Below are positions 25,257 through 36,412 of a stretch of 64,000 nucleotides of DNA, piece by piece. Location of the stretch: assembly GCA_045837725.1 (NCBI GenBank), contig JBEWZL010000232.1, positions 434,001 through 498,000 of the forward strand, in the 5' to 3' direction. Positions within the stretch are counted from its first letter, which is position 1. Each line of letters opens with the position of its first letter. This DNA comes from Vermamoeba vermiformis (Eukaryota; Tubulinea; Echinamoebida). The position numbers were made by a program, and so were the translations under genes. Below the pieces are notes generated by a model that searched no databases, had not been told where the DNA came from, and worked only from the letters and a program-made list of their open reading frames with translations.

Positions 25257-28200
25257 ATGAGCACGAGAGAACAGAGAAGACTATCAACTATCTTGACACA
25301 TTTAGGTGTCAATGAAAATAGTTGCATTGATAGACAGGAGACCTCTGGCAAAGAGCTCGCGTTAGACTACAAGCAGATCTTAGTTGAGGAGAGAAAGAAG
25401 GCCACGTTTGATTCCAAGCAACTTAACTATTTATTGGATGGTGGACAAGACGTGACATTATTAAAACAAAAGGCAAATAAGATTTTGGAGCAAGATCCGA
25501 TCTTGAGCCAACGATATTTTGGAAAGACAAGAGATGAAACTCTCCAATTGTACGTAAATAATTTTATAGTAACTGAGGGTTTTCTAAATTAATATTTATA
25601 TTAAATTTTGCAACGGTAACTTCGCTAATCCTCTATCAAAATTCATTAAAAATCTGGTTTATGCCTAATAATTTATTAATGACCAGAATATGCTTTATTT
25701 AATACTCGTACATTCATCTAAATTTCTATTTGCCTGCCAGGACAATGGCTAAAGTACGTCGCTTCTTGTCTCTGAAGCAATCATTACCTACAAAAGAGGC
25801 AGAAGCACTTTGGATCCAAGCAGCTTACAGCGATGAATCATTTGGTATGAGAGCAGGTGTTCAGAGCTTGCTAGTTGAAAAAACACTGGCGTTGCACGCG
25901 CATCCAGAGATCAACGGTACAGAACTGCTAGAAAAAGTCAGAAAGTGGGAGGTAAGTTTCGTGCATATGAAATATTTTAGAATTTGATTTAAATCATTTC
26001 ATTTTGAAATCGCGCCATTACGAAACGACATCTGCAGATTGAATCCATTTTTCCTGCCACCCGTTTTATTATTTTGAGTTTTGAAGGACCCAATAAGGGT
26101 TCCAAAAATTTGGTCATGTCAGTGACATCGACCTTATCTGCTTGGAAGTTCTCAACGAGCAATACTCCAAATCTGCCGAGACATCATGTTTCGGAGTGAT
26201 CGCCCCAAGCGCAAGGATGAAAATAACCTACTACGGTTACCCGCTATTTATGCTGTTCGCCGCAAATAACTATTGTGGTTCTTTTCTGTCGTGAAACAGT
26301 AAGGCGATCTCTCTGAATCTGCAGTTCGTAATCTATGATTGGTAATTTAATCAATTTGGATAGAAAGATCTTGTTTTAACCACCATCAAAGAATTTTTTT
26401 GACTTATGCGGATAACGCGAGTACCACAATAATTTAACGTCGGTTTGGAATTCCTCCACAAAACGGCAAATTGAGCCAGAGTTGTTTTGTAGGCTTGCGT
26501 TGGGCAATAATAGCCCCCTCGTCTGTCACTTCGGTGATTTCAACTCAACTTAATGAACTAACCTTCAATTCGAGTGGATGTGCGTGTAACTCGCACCCGA
26601 GCCTACTATCTTTTTTTTTTGACCGGCAAGAAATCTCTTTCCTACTGAACTTTTTACTTGTTTCGCATAATGAACTATTTCTGTACTTTCGGCCACAAAA
26701 TTTCCATTCCCATTTGGTTCTGAAATTTGTGGTTGGGGCAAAAACCGTCCGAACTTTCTTACCATAATTTTTTGGTAAACAAACATTGGCCAAAACAAAA
26801 TACGTTGTACGCCATTGCATGTTTTGAGAAGGTGCCCTGTAACCGCGCTTCATCGTTTATTTCGTTATTGATTTCCAATGATTCATAATACAACAACCAC
26901 AAAGAAAATTTCTATACTTCGGACTTAAGGCTACTGGGCCTGCAATGCAGGTCTGGTAGTCTTTGCCGCAGGATGCGCGATACGCAATCACTTTCTTTTT
27001 GCTTTTTGGGATCAGATTCAACATCTCGCAACGCATTAGTTTGTAAAGCTTTCTCATTTATTATTAGATTATTGGCTGCTATGGCATGACTGAAATGGGT
27101 CAAGGATCTAACTTGCGCTTTCTCGAAACGACAGCCACTTACCGTGAAGATCTGGAGTCGTTCGAGATCAATAGTCCAACTGTTACTTCTGGTACGTACA
27201 TCTCGTCATAAATATCATAACTATATAGCCATATTATTTGCACGAGACAAATTTGTCGGGGGTCGGGCGATCCACCAAATCGAGGATCCGTTTTGATGGA
27301 CTCAGAAATTCTTTTCACACTTAGTATCCTACTAACACTCGTAAATATTATAGCTAAGTGGTGGCCTGGACTTTCAGCGCACACTGCCACACATGCCCTT
27401 GTCTTTGCACGCCTGCTCGTGAAGGACGAAGATCATGGTCCGCACATCTTTGTCGTGCCTATTCGACGCGTAGATGACCACAGAATCATGCCACACGTGA
27501 CTATTGGTGAAATAGGCAGCAAGATGGGTCGTAATGGTGTTGATAGTAAGTAAATTCATTCATAGTAACGTTATGACAAGTCACGGATCTGACAACTAAC
27601 TATTTGCTTTTTCTAATTAGATGGATGGTTCAGATTCGAAAATGTCGTTGTGCCTCGTACCAACATGTTGATGCGATTCACTCAAGTATTGCCTGACGGC
27701 ACTGTCAAGAAGAGTGGTATCACTCAATTAGCTTACGTAAGTCAACTGAAATCTTACCCTCAAGACTAATCGATGTCTAATAAGAAACGCATTATATGAC
27801 CGTTACTAACTCCTATTGTTTTGCAGAGTGCGTTGATCGGTGGTCGTGTGACGTTTGCCAAGGCAGCAGCTGAGATCGTGAAGCGTGCCATCACCATTGC
27901 TATTCGTTACAACTGCGTGCGATTAGTGAGTCAAATTCCTAGCGATAAGAAGACAGCAAGCATTCTTGACTTCCAAGTGCAACAAGCCTCGTTATTGCCT
28001 ATTTTGGCAACGACTTACGCCATTCACTTCGGATCCGTTGCTCTCCACGAACGCTATCAGGACTTGATTGCCAAATTAAGCAATAACAACCAAAGCAATG
28101 ACAATTCTACGATTGGCTTGTTGGCAAGAATTCACGCCGAAGCTGCGGGATTGAAGAGTTGGACCACTGATTGGGCCACTGTTGCGCTCGAGACATCTCG

Positions 28201-29091
28201 TGCTAGTCTCGGTGGACATGGTTTTGCCCATTACGCCGGCATTGCCTCCCTTTTGGTAAGCACGTGAAAATATTTCCTTATTTAGTAATTGAGAAATTCG
28301 ATTCGAAATTACCTCCTTAAAAGCGATCAAACCTTTATTTACACCTTAATACAATGTATAGATATTAATGTATGCGTATTTAGGGTGATTGGGGAGTTAG
28401 TGTGAGTGGCGAAGGATCGAATCCAGTCATGTACTTGCAAACCGCGAGATTTTTAATGGGCCAGCTGTTGCAGTCGTTTAAGAAGGGCAAAGCATTAGAC
28501 AACAACAAGTTGGAGGTCGCTGAGTGGAACAAAGAGATGTTGTTGGACACCAAGCTTATTGTCAAGATCTGGCAGCACGTGGTCGACTTTTTTGTCAAAC
28601 AAACTGCTATGAGCATGCAGGGCAAGCCTCGTGCCGAAGCTATGGCCCAAAGTCAAGTGCCTCTTAACAGATGCGCAGAATTGTTCTCAATTTCATTGCT
28701 CGTCAAGGACTTTGCTGCCGCTGTTGAAAAACTGCCAGCTAGCTCGATCAAATCCAGCTTGACCAAGTTAGTTCAACTCTTTGGTTTGTACTGGTTGCAA
28801 CAACACTCTGGTGCCGTAGTTGAAAGCGAAGCCATTAAGCCCAATCAATTAGTACTGCTAAGAGAGTTGGTCTTGGAACTCTGCGCTCAAATCCGACCTG
28901 AAGCCGTGGCATTAGTTGATGCGTTTGGCATTAGTGACTTTATTTTGAATAGCACTCTTGGTGTATACGATGGTGACGTCTATAATAAGACCTTAGAGCA
29001 CGTAACGAAGTTGTATCCGCGAACAGATCTCCCACCAAAGTACTGGGAGCGCGAAATTAAGCCTTTAACTAACCCTCAACACCATAAATAA
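25257..29091 (+). CDS. ACOX: Peroxisomal acyl-CoA oxidase with N-terminal PTS2 signal
   Basis: Acyl-CoA oxidase catalyses the first, FAD-dependent step of peroxisomal beta-oxidation, yielding enoyl-CoA and H2O2. The ATG at 25257 is supported by a perfect PTS2 nonapeptide at residues 7-15 (RLSTILTHL, matching R-L-x5-H-L). Family landmarks follow: [20 protein letters not shown] (27068), [52 protein letters not shown] (about 27650), [15 protein letters not shown] (about 27830) and SLGGHGF (about 28210). The C-terminal exon (28384-29091) ends NPQHHK with no PTS1 tripeptide, consistent with PTS2 import. Most introns are short, but the one at 25952-27067 is 1,116 nt. The OGT gene starts 92 bp downstream on the same strand. 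Confidence 0.92.
25952..27067 (+). other. Oversized intron in the acyl-CoA oxidase gene
   Basis: Donor GTAAGT follows codons for KVRKWE and acceptor TTATTAG precedes [11 protein letters not shown], where the protein is continuous in the family. So 1,116 nt are intronic in a window whose introns are usually below 120 nt. The interior is less AT-rich than the short introns and has coding-like stretches on the minus strand, including a frataxin-like block. It therefore looks like an insertion or captured gene relic. I see no terminal inverted repeats or target duplication. Confidence 0.8.
26395..26600 (-). pseudogene. Frataxin-like coding relic, antisense within the ACOX intron
   Basis: On the minus strand, 26468-26520 encodes [17 protein letters not shown]. 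This lines up with the frataxin core G-x-YVINKQxPNKQIWLSSP. In a shifted frame further along (about 26405-26450), [13 protein letters not shown] matches the following frataxin segment that ends W-x-x-R, with about the right spacing (16-17 residues from LWL to the Trp). The frame change without an evident intron suggests decay. The upstream minus-strand region to 27057 is open in patches but unrecognised. The family assignment rests on this short block and is tentative. Confidence 0.38.
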
Positions 29092-29183
29092 GCTAATAAA
29101 GAATCATTTCCAAAATTAGAAATCGTGCCACGTAACAGACGAACAAGTCTAAAATTCCTTCATTGTTTATTTACTTGTAAAGG

Positions 29184-32100
29184 ATGGCAACAAATGGAGT
29201 ATCGTATAAGCAACTATGGTATTTTAATACTTACTATAACATACAATTATTAATATGCTCTAATATTCTCATTAAATACGTAGTTTGGCTGCTCACGCGT
29301 ACTTGCAACAAAATAATTTTGCAGAGGCGAAGAAAATATTAATTATAGCTGCCCACCATTTCCCTAACGAGCCACATGGTAAATAAGTGCACCATTTAAT
29401 TATTATAATTATTTGGAATTTTTTTGAGTTTGACATTTAATCGGATCCAGGTTTCTACGCCCCTGTTTACTAACTAAAATTAACAATAGCGTGGGCAACA
29501 TTAGCTGATATGCATTTAAGAGAAAGAGACGTTGAAAATGCCCTTGTGTATTTAAAACGAGTCACAGAGCTAATGCCAAACGAACTGACCATTCTAAATT
29601 CATACGCAGCGAATTGTTTAACAGCTGGAAAATTCGAAGAAGGAATAGAGGCATTTAAAAAGTACGTTATTAATAATTTATTCAACGTAATTGAAATTTA
29701 ATCGGATCTTTCTGTAGGATTGAAAAGTTGACCAAGAATAATCATTTGAGTATGCGATGTATTGCATATGGATATAGAAATTTAGGAGATTTGCATAACA
29801 GTATCGAATATTTCAAAAAGAGTTTGAATGCCGCCAAAGAAGAATTTTTTTCGACACATCCAAAAACAAAAGAAAATAATCAAAAATTCGCTATTGAATT
29901 CCACGGATACTACTATGATTTAATAGCAACACTAGCATTGACTTCACAACCGCACGATATTGTAAAATATTGTGAAGAAGGATTACAGCTGATAGATCCG
30001 GATCAAAACGCAATAGCCTTATTTAGTCTTTCATTTGCATCTACGCTGCAATCGTTAGACTTGCTATCAATGTCATCAAATCAAAGCAATAATACCAAAC
30101 CTAAAGCAGTATCAGTGGCACAGTCCTCCGAAGTGCTTGAAAAAGTCGTGTACTTCAAACAAAACATTGGCCACGCCTATAATATTACTGGAAGAGCTCA
30201 ATTAGCTGCTCAAATATTAACCGTAAGTAATGCATTGCATGTTGATATGAATTGACGTTTGACACGTGTCATTCATCATTCGTTCAGTGAACAGAGATGA
30301 TTTCTTTACGCTGAAACTGACACGTGTCATTAAATATTAAATGTTTTTCACGTGTCAAAATGTCAAATTCTCAAGCTCACGGTTGATTGCTTAAATAGGA
30401 AATTTTGCCGTTCAAGAGCGACGACGCAGATATTCATTTTGAACTTGGAAAATCATACGCGGCACTTGGCAACACGACTGACGCGGAATATCATTTGATT
30501 CGTGCGAATGAATTGCAAGGAATTTCAGAGACTTATTACGCGTTAGCAATTTTACATAGAAAAATGCACAAGTTCAAAAACGCATCCGAAGAATTTTTTA
30601 AAGCATGTGAATTGAATCCCAAAAATGGAAAGTGGTTCGGAGATTACATGTATTCACTGAAAAGCATATGTTTGTGGGAAAAATTCGAAGAATTGAAGTC
30701 GCAATTGTTGTCGCGAATGGACGAAGAATTAAACAAAAACAACGGCGAGGTGATTGTGCATCCGTTCAGCGCGATAATGTACAATTTTGATACCGACATT
30801 ATATTCAAATTATCAAAAGCTATGGTATCAATACTGGAAGAAAAAGTTGTGCCGTTCAAGCACGAAAGACCAACGGATCCAGAAAATAGCCTAAAAAGGA
30901 AACTCAGAATTGGATACGTCTCATCGAATTTCTTGAACCACGCACAAGGCAATCAATTAGCAAATTATTTCATGAACCATAATCGAGATCATTTCGAGAT
31001 TTATGCGTACAACTTGCAAATCGCCGGATCCATCGGTGCCAAAATTCAGGTACAATTTTAATTTGATTTGCTCTCGTCAAAGTTTAACAAATATTTCCTT
31101 TTATAGCAAGAGACGATTAAGAATCAAGTCGATCATTTCATCTCGTTAGTGGAACTTAATGACCAAAAAGCCGCACAAACAATACTCGAGGACCGAATTG
31201 ACATTCTGATCGATTGTTGTGGTCACGTGGATGAAAACAGAATAGCAATATTTGCATATAAACCTGCTCCTATTCAAATCGAGTGGCTCGGTAAGAGTCC
31301 ATTATTTGACACTTCATTTTGACACGTGTCAATTCAATAGTTCAATCAGCAATTCGAATCTAACGACTATTTTAGGCTACCCGTCGACTTCAGCGGCTAA
31401 ATTTATGGATTATTACGTCGGTGATAAAATTTCAACGCCAAAGGAGCTGTGGCCGTATTTCAGTGAAAAAATCATCACGATGCCGCACACGTACCAAGTC
31501 ACAGAGCATAAAAAACAATATCCCGATATATACTCTGGTACGGTATTAATTCTTCGGTCGATAATAAGGATTTTTAAACTGACCGAGCTCTGCTTAGAAA
31601 AACAACTCGCTGAATTTATGGAACTTTTGAAGCACAAAGAGAAAGAATTTCTCGGCGAAGGTTACGAAGTTCTGTTATCTAAAAAAGGCAAGTTAATAAC
31701 GCATTGCGTCATAATACGAGTATGCAAAATTTTGCTAACTTTTTGGCAGACAAAGGAACATTCGTGTTTTGCAATTTTAATCAGGCAGTGAAGATCGATT
31801 CAACGACATTCGATGTGTGGATGAAGATTTTAAAGCGCGTTCCAAACAGCGTAATGTGGCTGATCAATCTCGCTGACGATGCGATACCTGTACTTAAAGC
31901 ACATGCACATAACAGAGGAATCAATCCAGACAGGTACTAAATCGATATTATACATATGCTAGGGACTTAATAATCATATTATAAGGCTTTTGTTCGCGCC
32001 GAGCACATCTAAGTTAATGCACGTGTTGCGAATGCGAGTGTTCGCGGACCTCTTGTTGGACACGCCAGTGTATAATGCTCATACTTCAGCGGGTAAGAAC

Positions 32101-32459
32101 AGTTTATTATTATATCACTAGGGTCCTGTTATACTATTATAGGTGACGCGTTATGGGCCGGTGTTCCTATAATCACATTACAAGGTCACAACATGGCCTC
32201 TCGCGTGTGTGCCTCAATGCTTCACGCAGCGAACTGTACCGACACAATTGTAAATAATTATCAAGAATACGAAGATTTGGCCGTAGAACTCGCAACAAAC
32301 AAAACTAAGTTCGATCAGCTAAAACAACGGACGATTGAAAATATCAAAAAATCTCCTTTGTTCGATACGCAACAGTACGTCAAAGATTTTGAAACAGCAT
32401 TGAAGAGGACATGGCAAATATATTGTGAGGGTCGAAGCGCGGAGCATTTCGAAGTTTAG
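29184..32459 (+). CDS. OGT: O-GlcNAc transferase-like glycosyltransferase (GT41) with TPR repeats
   Basis: OGT/SEC/SPY enzymes attach O-GlcNAc or O-fucose to Ser/Thr of nucleocytoplasmic proteins. The ATG at 29184 opens a short exon spliced to TPR-like helices (LAAHAYLQQNNFAEAKKIL, then exons to about 30640). The catalytic domain starts KLRIGYVSSNFLNHAQGNQL (about 30900); its His aligns with the GT41 N-Cat histidine (SSDFGNHPTSH in animal OGT). It continues with APIQIEWLGYPSTSAAKFMD (about 31270-31410), FVFCNFNQAVKI (about 31765), LLFAPSTSKLMHVLRMRVF, LLLDTPVYNAHTSAGDALW (about 32050-32155), GVPIITLQGHNMASRVCASM (about 32160) and the C-terminal helix ending FEV. N-Cat and C-Cat are both complete by eye. 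Introns near 30250 and 31300 carry TGACACGTGTCA palindromes. GlcNAc versus fucose donor choice cannot be decided here. Confidence 0.9.
30260..30357. repeat. Palindromic TGACACGTGTCA repeats in an OGT intron
   Basis: Perfect 12-bp palindrome at 30260-30271 and 30318-30329, plus a ten-base match TCACGTGTCA at 30348-30357. A further perfect copy lies in another intron at 31320-31331. The core CACGTG is an E-box. Confidence 0.7.
31320..31331. repeat. TGACACGTGTCA palindrome in an OGT intron
   Basis: Identical to the copies at 30260 and 30318, in a separate intron of the same gene. Confidence 0.7.
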
Positions 32460-32526
32460 CAAAGTTATCCTTTTACCGCAAAAAATAAATCGATTTTCCA
32501 AACAACACTATTTTTCTTAAGAATAA

Positions 32527-33200
32527 TTGTTAAAGGGTGGTTGTATAATTATTTACTTACGAGATTTTTCAGCTTTGAGAGCCGAAATTACTTTGGCAGA
32601 TAAATCAGTTGCGGCTGAAATATTGGATGCGGGTGATCTCGAGGGCCAAGAGATGCAGGACCTTTTTGTACGTATTATACTAAAATATAGGAGTTTAACT
32701 AAGCTTTTTATTATTAAAAACAGATGAGAAAGGGCGATGGCTTTTTGCTTGTGTACAGCGTAACAGATCGAACTTCGTTTACCTATTGCACCGCTTTGTT
32801 CGAAAAAATACAAAAGTAGGTACCGCCATGATTATTCAAATATCAGAATTTCCTTATTTCAAGCTGATTGCTCCAAAGACCTTTACGCGGCAGATCTGCT
32901 CAAACTTTTTTTTTCTTATTTTACGTTTGTTGCGAGCATTTAATTGACGAAATTTCTTCATTAATTAGCATGAGGGCTGGAGAACCCCCGCTCGTTGTTC
33001 TCGTCGGAAATAAGTCGGATGCAGGAGATCGCGTAGTTTCAACCGCTGAAGGCGAAGAACTTGCTAAACAACATGGCTGGCTGTTCTTTGAAACATCGGC
33101 CAAGAACAATATGAATGTTGATGCAGTGTTTCACGAGATTGCGCAGATAATAGATGATCATGTAGTCATAACTGTTAGAAAGAAAAAAGCCCAATTTTAA
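32527..33200 (+). pseudogene. Ras-like GTPase fragment lacking the P-loop and switch I
   Basis: Spliced exons encode the back half of a Ras-like G domain: AAEILDAGDLEGQEMQDLF (a switch II-like segment with about two extra residues), MRKGDGFLLVYSVTDRTSF, then LVVLVGNKSDAGDRV (G4) and FFETSAKNNMNVD (G5), ending RKKKAQF without a CaaX box. Only 112 nt separate its first exon from the OGT stop and they hold no P-loop exon, so residues 1-35 of a Ras fold are missing. An ATG at 32527 could start a product lacking the nucleotide-phosphate-binding loop. VSTAEGEELAK is shared exactly with the neighbouring Ras gene, so this is a truncated tandem duplicate, probably non-functional. Confidence 0.62.
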
Positions 33201-33397
33201 AAAAAATTTCAAAGCGAATCCACTTCCGTTCTTATTTAATGCATTTTCTGCTTGCGTTATCTCTTCCATATATATGCTATTCTCATTTGTTGGACTGCCA
33301 TATTCATCACTACGAAAGTTAATTGTACGGCAAAGTCAACGAAGTAAATTTCGATAGCAGTTGAACCCGAAAAACTTATTTATTTAATTAAATTGCA

Positions 33398-34427
33398 ATG
33401 GGTAACATTAGTGACAAACCTATTCCAGTAAGATTATCGTTCTAATTATTTTATTGCTAACCGTGGCTTTTCAAGGCGGAAAGCAAATCTGCGCAAACAA
33501 CCGCAGTTGCTAGCGATGAATCCTACAAAATTGTATTTTTAGGAGCAGCTGCCTCGGGAAAATCTGCTCTAATTAATCAATATGTATCACAAGGTATGGC
33601 TCGTGAGAAAATTGATTTAAATTTGAATAATTAATAATAATTCAATTTATTAGTCTTTATCCGCGAATACGAACCTACGATAGAAGAGAGTACGTAAAAA
33701 TCTAGAAAATGCAAAATCGAATCGGATGTAACAAGAGGATCCTTTTTTAAATAAGATTAAGCCTTTGCGTTAAATCATACGAATTATTCGATCGAAATAT
33801 TACAATATTGTAATATTTTTATAGGCTACAGCAAGCAAGCAGAATTTTCCGGCAGATCTGTTACGTTGTCGATTTTAGACAGCAGCGGACATGAATCGTA
33901 TACAGCAATGCTTGACTCCTGGGTACGCCTATTCATATGAATAAGGACATATCAATACTGGTCATCAAAGCTAATATTTAACAGTTGCGCGTTGGACAAG
34001 GTTTTGTTGTAGTTTACAGCGTTAATAACAGACAATCCTTCTATAAGTGCCCTGAAATTTACAATCAAATAGTAAAGTATGCAAATATAGTTACAATAAA
34101 TACTATTACCTCTGCTGGGATCGAATTTCATTTCCGCATCCCCGCATCCGAAATTGAATTCTGTTTAGAATGCAACAAATAAACTAATTAAATATTATTT
34201 TCACTAGATGTAAAGATACGGAGCATGTTCCTATCGTATTTGTCGGAAATAAGTCCGATATGGCGGATCGCGAAGTTTCAACCGCTGAAGGCGAAGAACT
34301 CGCAAAAAAGTATGGCTTGCCGTTCGTTGAAACATCAGCCATGCACAGCTTGAATGTCGATCTAGTGTTTCAAGAGGTCGTAAGGCTTATTGAAAAAACT
34401 ACGCGAAGTGTAACAGTAAAAAAATAA
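33398..34427 (+). CDS. Ras-like small GTPase with substituted catalytic positions and MGN N-terminus
   Basis: A complete Ras-family G domain in about six exons. ATG 33398 gives MGNISDKP, then G1 GAAASGKSAL (about 33545), switch I REYEPTIEES with the Mg-binding Thr, G3 ILDSSGHESYTAM (about 33875), G4 VFVGNKSDMADREVS (about 34240) and G5 ETSAM, ending VTVKKK. Against Ras, G12 and G13 are both Ala and Q61 is His; in human Ras each of these lowers GTP hydrolysis. There is no CaaX box, but the MGN start could be N-myristoylated and the tail is basic. I infer a slow or non-hydrolysing Ras held at membranes by the N-terminus. The fragment just upstream is its paralog. Confidence 0.85.
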
Positions 34428-34633
34428 TTGAACGGATCGATTTCGCGGTCACCAAACAACTTATAGCATAATATATTATTTTAATCCATTGGTCATGTGC
34501 GACTAATAATTATAAGAAATATGAATAATTGCAATGTAATCGGCAAACAATAGTTTTTGACGAATCCAGCCAAAGACCTGCTTCTCTTTGCCCGACGTAA
34601 TTGCTATTTAGCAATAGTGAATATATATATTGG

Positions 34634-34641
34634 TGTAGAAT
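34634..34641. repeat. Left target-site duplication TGTAGAAT
   Basis: Eight-base direct repeat abutting the left terminal inverted repeat; identical to 36353-36360. Confidence 0.85.
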
Positions 34642-36352
34642 GGGAGGCGTAAAACTCCTGTCGGTTTTCAATTTAAACCGACAGTTTTTTTGAAGACCTA
34701 CAATCCGTCTGTCTGCCGGTTTTCTTCCGTCGGTTTTAATTCCGTCGGTTGGTGTCGGTTTTGTTCGCTTATCGAAGCTCTGGGGCCACGGAATTGAACC
34801 ACAAAGTAGTAGCGGGGTGAAATAAAATAAATTTATTGTTACAACAACGAATCTACCAAGAATCGCTGCAGATCAGCGTCAGGTATTTCAAACGAATTCT
34901 ACTCCTTGCGTATCTCTGCCAGTTTATTATTATCACAGGCTAATTAACTTACGTTTGGTCATTCCCAAGGCTCGTTTTTCCTGGCCGCGATCGAATCCAG
35001 ATCAAGATTGTTGCACCACGGTACTATTTTGTTTCGTCGCCCAGTACCAATCATTTTTGTGATTAATTCCTCCTCAGTGTAGCTAATTGATTCCAACAAG
35101 AGCTGATGTCATCTTCAATAAGGTGGGAATGCTTTTCGGATCGTTGTGTACCGACGGATCGGGCAAAATTATCTTATTTAAGGGGTGACCAAATCGATTC
35201 TCGGATGAATAGCTATGCGTTGATTTTCTGATGGCTGATAGCATAATAATGCTCTCTTTGGAAGCTTTGCCATGAACGATCTTGATCTCGCGTTGTTGAA
35301 ATTTATCAACAAGCACTTCTGGAACCTCGAAATATCATTAGATATCGCTTCAGTATAAACCAGCATTATATAAATTTTTTTTGTACCTTTATTTTCTGTC
35401 CGGGTCGCAAACAGATTGCGAGATATTGTTTGTACTTCGTCATCATGTGGCACGGGGTATTCTTTGGCAGTAGTTCGCCCAGGAGCATCATAAAGACTGT
35501 AATCAGTTTCGCTTTGATACACAAAATTAGTACAGTCTTATTCGGCTGATATTGTCTCTTCTTGTGCTGTATTTTCCAAAAGTGCGCACGTGTTAAGATC
35601 TGATTTCGATAAAAGTAGAGCGATATCTTTGAGCTCAAAACCAGTCTGCAAAATTTACTTACTTATCGTTGATGCTCTTGGTGATGATATGAGGCTCTAT
35701 ACGACATAGTAAGTCAAATGAAGTGAATACGGTTTTCGAACTTACTGAACCTCTTTGCTAGCAATATCGAAGCACTAATAATTAATAAGAGGAAGAAGCA
35801 CCACAGCACTAATGTCTTGCGTTCTTGTGAGCTCCGTAATGAGACGTATATCGTCGATCCCTTGCTTTGGCGATCCGGCCGAGCCATCTTCGAGGGTGTT
35901 GTCTTTCTCAGCAATTGTCCGTAATTTTTTCTCAAGCAAAGTAAAACAGCTTGGCGAAATCAGGAACTTTTGGTTCGCTGTTAAACGGAACGAGATCAGA
36001 TCAAAAGTTGGGAAAAGCGATCACGAAATTAACACTAATAAACAGTAATAAAATTCGGGTAATAATTTTAAAATTAATGACGTACCATAGCATCACCAGA
36101 TTCGTTTACAGTAGGACAGATCATGACGCTGACGGTGTTTAATCCAACAAAAGGGTGAGAAATAAGGCGGAATATGCCTATGACCCGCACAATAACGTTA
36201 TTCTGCATGCCTTCTGTGGTATATAAGCGGCGGTTCATGTCGGTTTGAGGTCCGCGCCGGCGTATTTTCTGAAAACCGCCAGACAGACGGATTGTAGGTC
36301 TTTAAAAAACTGTAGGTTTAAATTGAAAACCGACAGGAGTTTTACGCCTCCC
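34642..36352. mobile_element. TIR DNA transposon, 1,711 bp, 8-bp target duplication
   Basis: The termini are inverted repeats of about 82 bp (34642-34724 and 36271-36352) beginning GGGAGGCGTAAAACTCCTG, with only a few mismatches. The same 8-bp word TGTAGAAT flanks both sides (34634-34641 and 36353-36360), a clear target-site duplication. Eight bases suit hAT- or P-like elements, but the terminal GGGAGG is not the usual hAT CAGGG. The left inner region has repeated GTCGGTTTT words. No transposase motif is recognisable, so the copy looks non-autonomous. Near-identical ends and an intact duplication indicate a fairly recent insertion. It sits between the Ras gene and the F-box/LRR gene, ending about 60 bp before the latter's ATG. 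Confidence 0.85.
35083..36124 (-). CDS. Possible spliced gene carried inside the TIR element
   Basis: Minus-strand coding-like exons fill most of the element, with host-style donor and acceptor sites. ATG 36124 starts MICPTVNESGDAM before a GTACGT donor. The next exon (about 35760-36020) reads NQKFLISPSCFTLLEKKLR in one frame and MARPDRQSKGSTIYVSL plus a hydrophobic segment in another. Later exons give ETDYSLYDAPGRTTAKEYP (about 35490) and KIVHGKASKESIIMLSAIRK (about 35260), ending SALVGIN at 35083. At least one stop interrupts the most protein-like path, so splicing is uncertain or the copy is damaged. I recognise no transposase. It may be captured host sequence, and the function is unknown. 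Confidence 0.35.
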
Positions 36353-36360
36353 TGTAGAAT
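36353..36360. repeat. Right target-site duplication TGTAGAAT
   Basis: Eight-base direct repeat abutting the right terminal inverted repeat; identical to 34634-34641. Confidence 0.85.
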
Positions 36361-36412
36361 GATATGATAGGCGGTAGTGTTCGTTGCGCGTTCAATTTTA
36401 AAACAAATTTTT

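Noticed and set aside
26545-27057. Two minus-strand ORFs in the ACOX intron as separate genes
   Set aside because: They lack recognisable domains and splice logic; I treat the whole as relic DNA.
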